This document shows positions 59,503 through 64,000 of a stretch of 64,000 nt of DNA, one piece after another (position 1 is the first letter of the stretch; each line of letters opens with the position of its first letter). The notes below the pieces were generated by a model. That model saw only the letters and a program-made list of their open reading frames with translations. It ran no database searches and was not told where the DNA came from. The position numbers and the translations under genes were made by a program. This stretch comes from Chloroflexota bacterium (GTDB taxonomy: Bacteria > Chloroflexota > Ktedonobacteria > Ktedonobacterales > JADMIN01): positions 310,001 to 374,000 of the forward strand of contig JAJPKE010000045.1 of the NCBI GenBank assembly GCA_021323855.1, given 5' to 3'.

Positions 59503-59907
59503 ATGGGTAAGTACAAACAGTGGTTGCATCACCAGGAAATCGGGCGGCGCCTGCGCGACCAGATCAACACGCTCGAACAGGAGCGCGCGCGGGTGCAGAA
59601 GATGGCGCCGAGCCATCCGACGACGCTGCCCGAATTGGAGAATCCGCTCGTTGCGGCGTTGCTGAGCTATACGCGCGCCGGTAACAAACTGAGCAACATT
59701 GACGTCATCAAGGCGGCGATCCCGACAATGGGGCCATCAAACCCGGACCAACGTCGGCCCGCGGGTAACGCAGCGCCACCGGTAGCTGGGCCAAAGCCCG
59801 GCGACGCTGGAGTGGTCGCTAGCTTACTGGCGCGGGCGGAACAGATGCCAGCCGATCCGCTGGATCAGATGCGTCAACTGTCGCAGACCAGGGATCAAAC
59901 CGAGTAA
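59503..59907 (+). CDS. Small hypothetical protein
   Basis: 134 residues. The N-terminal half (about 1-70) is helical and basic (MGKYKQWLHHQEIGRRLRDQINTLEQERARVQ), with coiled-coil character; the second half is Pro/Gly/Ala-rich and disordered (about 75-110), ending in a short helix (QMPADPLDQMRQLSQTRDQ). No signal peptide or membrane segment. No family recognised. It has its own promoter (59341) and is followed 266 bases later by another unknown soluble gene in the same direction. Confidence 0.72.
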   Translation: MGKYKQWLHHQEIGRRLRDQINTLEQERARVQKMAPSHPTTLPELENPLVAALLSYTRAGNKLSNIDVIKAAIPTMGPSNPDQRRPAGNAAPPVAGPKPGDAGVVASLLARAEQMPADPLDQMRQLSQTRDQTE

Positions 59908-60173
59908 TCCGCGCTGAGGGCGGCGTGCGGCGTAGCGCAATCGCATGGCCATTGGCAGCTATTGGCCGTCCCCCGCACCAAGTGTATGTATCGCTAGAAT
60001 GGCTAGATTGCGTACATTTCACACAGGCGGATTCATCCGGCGCCTGATGGCAGTGTTATCGGGCCATTGGGCTATCGGGCCGGCGACGCGGACCAACGAC
60101 GATAAACGCGACACGCGGTAGCAGCGTATTCCGCGCAATCAAGTTTCCAAGAACGGGGAAGGGTGCGAAGCAG

Positions 60174-60875
60174 ATGGCTTCCGATCCAACCGCAGTTACC
60201 AAACTGTACGAACAGATACCGTTGGAGGCCATGCAACAGGTCTCCGACAGCTACCTCTCGTGGTATGTAGACCGGGTAACCCGGCAACTCGACGAGGTAA
60301 TGGCCGGGCTGCGCGCTGAACTGCGCGAGAACGACGCCAAAGAAGCGTCGTACTGCCCGACGCCGCATGAGCAAGAGGCCATTGAGCGACTCAAGCGTAG
60401 CGGTGTCACCGGCATGGACCTGCTCGACCGCATGGTGGAGCAAGGCGAAGACTGGCTGACCGTGACGATGCGCCGTCTCGATCACTTCGAGCGCACCGGC
60501 CTCGCGCCGAAAGATTACTCGACGTGGTGCGAACACGCGCTGAGCGGCGCTTATGACTGGATTGACCATGAGCGCCTGGGCGCAGCCGCAGCGGTCGCGT
60601 CTGGCACGACTGCGCCACGCCCGACCTCGGCAGCGCCGTCTTCGTCGCCCTCGTCTTCAGGTGGCGCTGTGCCGGAATGGCTGGGCAACCGCAACGCCGC
60701 TGGGCGCACCGAAGAGGGTCCGACCGCGCCGGTGCCCAGCGTGGCGCCGCGCTGGAACGACAGCAACTACTACGGGCAGGGCAATACCGGCCCGCGTCCC
60801 GCTGTCGCCCCTGGCCAATCCCAGGCGGACGACGACGGCAAGGGCCGCAACATCTTCCGCATCTTCACCAACTAA
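60174..60875 (+). CDS. Hypothetical soluble protein
   Basis: 233 residues. Residues 1-125 are helical and acidic (VDRVTRQLDEVMAGLRAELREND, EAIERLKRSGVTGMDLLDRMVEQGEDWLTVTMRRLDHFERTG) and look like one compact helical domain. The rest is Ser/Pro/Ala/Gly-rich disorder ending NIFRIFTN, a short conserved-looking tail. No membrane segment, no family recognised. Ribosome site GGGGAAGGG, about 12 bases before the ATG. A perfect palindrome terminator follows the stop. The gene may share the transcript of 59503; the gap between them has no terminator. Confidence 0.75.
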   Translation: MASDPTAVTKLYEQIPLEAMQQVSDSYLSWYVDRVTRQLDEVMAGLRAELRENDAKEASYCPTPHEQEAIERLKRSGVTGMDLLDRMVEQGEDWLTVTMRRLDHFERTGLAPKDYSTWCEHALSGAYDWIDHERLGAAAAVASGTTAPRPTSAAPSSSPSSSGGAVPEWLGNRNAAGRTEEGPTAPVPSVAPRWNDSNYYGQGNTGPRPAVAPGQSQADDDGKGRNIFRIFTN

Positions 60876-60891
60876 ACATCGGTGAAATGGG

Positions 60892-60925
60892 AATTTGGGT
60901 GAGCGGCTAGCCGCTCACCCAAATT
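60892..60925 (+). terminator. Strong terminator behind the 60174 gene
   Basis: AATTTGGGTGAGCGG pairs perfectly with CCGCTCACCCAAATT (15 bp) around the 4-base loop CTAG; GTCGTGTTTG follows. It starts 17 bases behind the stop at 60875. Confidence 0.75.
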
Positions 60926-60946
60926 GTCGTGTTTGCGGAGGAACAT

Positions 60947-61549
60947 ATGGAGATTATCACACCACGTCTCTTGCTCCGCGATTTCACGCCACACGATGCG
61001 CAAGCCGTTCACGCCTTCGATGCTGACCCTGAACTGACGCGCTATCGTGGCGGAGGGCAGATTACCGAAGAAGATACTCGCGCTTTCATCCAAAGAACTC
61101 AACAGTGGTTACAGAGTGAGCCGCGCCCTATTTATGCGCTTGCCGTGATGATAAAAGAGCAAGACAAGATGGTTGGCGTTGTTGGGCTAACGATCACTGA
61201 GCGCGATGCGGGCCAGGCTGAACTCTGGTATCGCCTCAGCCGAACGTTTGGGCGGCAGGGATATACCACCGAGGCTTCTAGCGCCATGCTCGCGTTTGGC
61301 TTTACCGAATTGCGGCTGCATCGTATTGCCGCGCTGTGCCATCCCGATAATGTTGGCTCAAGGCGGGTGATGGAAAAGATTGGCATGCAGTATGAAGGAC
61401 GGCTGCGCGAAAACTTTCTCAATAGCGATGGAACCTGGCGTGATAGCTTGCTCTACGCGATCCTCGACCATGAGTGGCAGGCCAAGAGCGCAGCGTCTCA
61501 CAGCGTCAAATTGTGCCGATGGGAGCGACGGGCTATCAGGAGAAGCTAG
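60947..61549 (+). CDS. GNAT-family N-acetyltransferase (RimJ-like)
   Basis: 200 residues from the ATG at 60947 (GGAGGAACAT just before it). Opening EIITPRLLLRDFTPHDAQAV, acetyl-CoA loop in WYRLSRTFGRQGYTTEASSAML (G-R-Q-G-Y) and AALCHPDNVGSRRVMEKIGMQYEGRLREN, all of the RimJ/RimL type. It acetylates an amine such as a protein N-terminal amino group. The last ~20 residues (KLCRWERRAIRRS) are basic and possibly read on past the true end of the fold. It sits behind a strong terminator and has no promoter I can point to. Confidence 0.88.
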   Translation: MEIITPRLLLRDFTPHDAQAVHAFDADPELTRYRGGGQITEEDTRAFIQRTQQWLQSEPRPIYALAVMIKEQDKMVGVVGLTITERDAGQAELWYRLSRTFGRQGYTTEASSAMLAFGFTELRLHRIAALCHPDNVGSRRVMEKIGMQYEGRLRENFLNSDGTWRDSLLYAILDHEWQAKSAASHSVKLCRWERRAIRRS

Positions 61550-61645
61550 CTGACCGTTGGCTGCTGCATATCGTATGGAATACTGTACGACCATCTTGCT
61601 GCGCGTGGATTGAAGCAAGATCGAAGGAAGGTGTGATTCCATACG

Positions 61646-63466
61646 ATGCCGACAGCGCCGATGACCAAAACCGCTCCCGTTATCTCCAGCGTCCCCTATA
61701 TCGCGCTTGGCGACAGTCTGACCCAGGGCTTTCAATCTATGGGCGTGGCCGCCATCTCACAGAATTATTCTTACCCCAAGCAAATCGCCGATTTCCTGGG
61801 TATCACGACGTTTGCGCAGCCGGTCATTCGCGGCTCTTGGCCTGCGTCGGAGCAGAAGGGGCAGAGTACGGCGGCGACCTTCACTGGGGTTGGCAATCCG
61901 CCCAACCTGGAACTGGTGCTGCGGCGGGCAGAGGCGTTGCTGGCGGGGCAGCCAAATGTCAGGCCACCCAGCCCGACGGTCTGGCGCGAACTCCACGATG
62001 AGGCGGGCGCCGTCTCCGCCGTGCTACGCGAAGCGCTCACCGACTACTTGCGCACTATCGAGGATGCCGAACCGGCAAGCCTGCTGGCCGCGCCAGCGCC
62101 ACGCAACGGCTTTTATCAGAATCTTGGCGTCTTTGGCTTTACCACGCTCGATATCTCCAGCGCCAACTATGCCCAGCGTAGCGGCGGTCTGCGGCTCTCG
62201 TTTCGCGGCAATGTCGCGCGGATTGCGCGGCAGGCCATTGAAGGTGTCTCTGATTTGGTGGAATCAGTGACGAATGCGCATCCCAGCCTCTTGCAATCGC
62301 TGACCGCTGGGCTGCTCACCTTTGCGCAGCATGACTTCGGCGCGCGCATCGCGGCGGAGAGCGTGGGCTATGTGCTGGGCTGGGGCAGCAGAACGGCGCT
62401 GGAAGCGGCGCGCGCCCAGCAGCCACGTTTTATCACGCTCTGGATCGGCAATAGCGATGTGCTGACGACGATGTGCGATGCGCGCATCTGGGACGGCGCG
62501 ACGCCGCTCTACACACCGGCGGAGGTCTTTGCCGACCGCATCACCGCGCTGGTGGAGCAACTGCTGGCCTTCGATTCGCGCCCGTATCTCTTCCTGGCGA
62601 CGCTGCCCAGCCCAACGGCCAGCCCCAATCTGGTACGTAACCGTCTCGGCCACTGGAAGTCTATGCTGCCCTCAGCCGCTTTTTTGGTGGATGACCAACT
62701 GCTCGAACTGGAAGGCATCATCAGCGATTACAACGCCATCCTACGCGAGTTAGCGCAGAAATACAGCGGGCGTGTCTGGTTAGTGGATATTCATACACTG
62801 CAAGAGCGCATGCAGCGCGCCACCCGCGATGACGCAGAAACGACGCGCAGCGTGATTCGCCATGCCGTGCGCGCCGGTCTGCTCTCGCGCCAGAACGCAG
62901 GCGACGTGCTGGATGCGGCGCGCGGCGGCAACCTCGCCACGCTGCGCCACATCCAGGAGGTCAACGCGCGGCTGGGTGAGCGTTCCTTCACCACGCCAGC
63001 GACTCTGACGCCGGACCAGTCGGGCGCATACCTGGCGCATCGCCAGCTTAGCAAGTTGCCCAGCGACCCCAATGTGGACGCCTTCATCGTGAGGCTCGCC
63101 TCCGGCAAGACGTACCGGCTGACCGGCGAATATCTGGCGGCAGGCGATAACGGCGCGATCATGCAGGGCGGCGTGGTCGGGCTGGACGCCATCCACCTGA
63201 CGAACACGGGCTATGCCTATGTCGCCCGCGAGTTCCTGCGTGTGATGTTCGAGGCGGATCACGAGACCAACGGCGCGGTGCTGCGTGGCTTGCCGGGCCA
63301 AGGCAAAGCCGTCGCGGACTTCGATGCCGACCTGTTGCGCGTGGCGCAGCAGGATTCTCTGCTCAACAGTATCCCGCGTCTCTTACCGGCGGCGCTGGAT
63401 GCGGCAGGCGCGGTGGCCGATCTATTAGGTGAGCTACACTATAGCGACCCATACCTTAACCGCTGA
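61646..63466 (+). CDS. SGNH/GDSL-like hydrolase, long form
   Basis: 606 residues, far longer than the 200-350 of most SGNH enzymes. Block I GDSLTQG (22-28, nucleophile S24), a GNSDVLT near 270-276 equivalent to the block III Asn, and DAIHLTNTGY near 513-522 with the Asp/His dyad. An insertion of ~100 residues separates block I from the middle. No signal peptide, so it acts in the cytoplasm. The substrate (an ester or lipid) is unknown. The ribosome site AAGGTG is 14 bases upstream of the ATG; a second ATG lies at codon 6. A role in lipid turnover would be a guess. Confidence 0.87.
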   Translation: MPTAPMTKTAPVISSVPYIALGDSLTQGFQSMGVAAISQNYSYPKQIADFLGITTFAQPVIRGSWPASEQKGQSTAATFTGVGNPPNLELVLRRAEALLAGQPNVRPPSPTVWRELHDEAGAVSAVLREALTDYLRTIEDAEPASLLAAPAPRNGFYQNLGVFGFTTLDISSANYAQRSGGLRLSFRGNVARIARQAIEGVSDLVESVTNAHPSLLQSLTAGLLTFAQHDFGARIAAESVGYVLGWGSRTALEAARAQQPRFITLWIGNSDVLTTMCDARIWDGATPLYTPAEVFADRITALVEQLLAFDSRPYLFLATLPSPTASPNLVRNRLGHWKSMLPSAAFLVDDQLLELEGIISDYNAILRELAQKYSGRVWLVDIHTLQERMQRATRDDAETTRSVIRHAVRAGLLSRQNAGDVLDAARGGNLATLRHIQEVNARLGERSFTTPATLTPDQSGAYLAHRQLSKLPSDPNVDAFIVRLASGKTYRLTGEYLAAGDNGAIMQGGVVGLDAIHLTNTGYAYVAREFLRVMFEADHETNGAVLRGLPGQGKAVADFDADLLRVAQQDSLLNSIPRLLPAALDAAGAVADLLGELHYSDPYLNR

Positions 63467-63641
63467 GTTAGAATTGCGGTCTGTTGGTACTTGCCTCACC
63501 ATCGCCGTTTCTCTGCACTCTGCGAACGTCAATGGTTCAAAAGCGTGTTTGAAGATGGCGGGCATGGAAGTACTCCGATATACTCAGACGGCTTCCTGGC
63601 TAGTAGTTGCTCATCATCTATCGAGCAAAAGAGGTGTGGAA

Positions 63642-64000
63642 ATGGCCGTACAGGCGACAAGGCAACGCAAGCTATGGAACATGCTGAAACAGTGGTGGGC
63701 CAGGCAGTCGCGCCGCCGCAAACTGGCGCTGGCGGCAACCATACCGGCGTTGCTCGTGTTGCTAGCGTGGAGCCTGCTGCCAGCAGTGCGCGCCTATACA
63801 CTCGTGCGCAACAATCGCTCGCAGGCCGCGCCCAATCCCGCACAAGCTGGCATTCCCGTGCAGAACGTCTCTTTCGCCGCCAGTGATGGCGTGCGGCTGG
63901 CGGGCTGGCTCGCCATTGCCTCGCCTCGTGCGCCGACGATTATCCTCGTGCATGGCTTTAAGGGGTCGCGGGTGGATATGCTGCCGTGGGCGCGTTTCCT
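63642..64000 (+). CDS. Membrane-anchored alpha/beta hydrolase (3' end outside window)
   Basis: Only the first ~119 residues are in the window. A basic N-terminus (RQSRRRK), one transmembrane helix (about 27-50, LALAATIPALLVLLAWSLLP) and the beginning of an alpha/beta hydrolase: VSFAASDGVRLAGWLAIA and TIILVHGFKGSRVDML, where HGFKGSR is the oxyanion-hole loop. The nucleophile elbow lies outside. The ATG at 63642 follows GAGGTG at 6 bases. Likely an esterase or peptidase facing the outside; the substrate is unknown. Confidence 0.82.
   Translation, partial: MAVQATRQRKLWNMLKQWWARQSRRRKLALAATIPALLVLLAWSLLPAVRAYTLVRNNRSQAAPNPAQAGIPVQNVSFAASDGVRLAGWLAIASPRAPTIILVHGFKGSRVDMLPWARF

Overview
The window looks like a chromosomal segment of a GC-rich, non-pathogenic environmental bacterium, most probably a member of the Chloroflexota close to the Ktedonobacteria. 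This is an inference from gene content: zinc-ribbon-bearing Ser/Thr kinases and PP2C phosphatases in numbers, large Ala/Pro linkers, a b6f-like split cytochrome complex with a fused cytochrome c/cupredoxin, and single-helix anchored beta-propeller proteins. No lipoprotein-rich or outer-membrane genes are seen. I found no tRNA, rRNA, CRISPR array, insertion sequence or prophage. Almost all of the window is ordinary, well-packed chromosome.

Layout. 1-740: a Ser/Thr kinase running off the left edge. 1343-5847: a glutaredoxin-like protein, an ECF-type sigma factor whose 3' end overlaps its membrane anti-sigma factor in another reading frame, and a membrane-anchored zinc-ribbon protein. 6242-11990: a complete respiratory module behind a near-consensus promoter: cytochrome b6-like protein (with the extra heme cysteine of b6), subunit IV, Rieske protein, a cytochrome c/cupredoxin fusion and an unrecognised 653-residue multi-span membrane protein. 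12298-15779: glycogen synthase, a GalT/HIT-like protein and an acetyltransferase. 15843-22710 (minus strand): a zinc-ribbon protein, an anchored protein, an S9 peptidase, a response regulator-GGDEF, a NUDIX hydrolase and a serine acetyltransferase. 23299-27213: a transmembrane PP2C with a trypsin-like pseudoprotease ectodomain, and an unknown protein with a long leader.

27315-37555 (minus strand) is the most interesting stretch: a polyprenol-phosphate mannosyltransferase, a sigma-like/helix-turn-helix pair, then FHA, vWA, zinc-ribbon PP2C, kinase-zinc-ribbon-TPR and a second PP2C. The kinase + PP2C + vWA combination is the composition of the TerY-P triads known from Ter-type stress systems, here extended with an FHA reader and without any Ter protein. 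A 138-bp palindromic, MITE-like element sits between the vWA and PP2C genes.

38043-48138: L21/L27 ribosomal proteins behind a consensus promoter, a DUF3224 protein, an S51 peptidase-like protein, the pseudouridine synthase RluB with an APH-family kinase, a PIG-L deacetylase, the stub of a deleted epimerase, and an RNase PH operon. 48419-64000: response regulators, an FMN-dependent hydroxy-acid oxidase with inorganic pyrophosphatase, three consecutive unknown or membrane genes, a GAF-rich sensor histidine kinase, an M16 peptidase, two unknown soluble proteins, an acetyltransferase, an SGNH-like hydrolase and the start of an alpha/beta hydrolase.

Taken together the window encodes unusually much regulation by phosphorylation (two kinases, three PP2Cs, one FHA, one histidine kinase, three receiver proteins, two sigma-like proteins) next to housekeeping and electron-transport genes.
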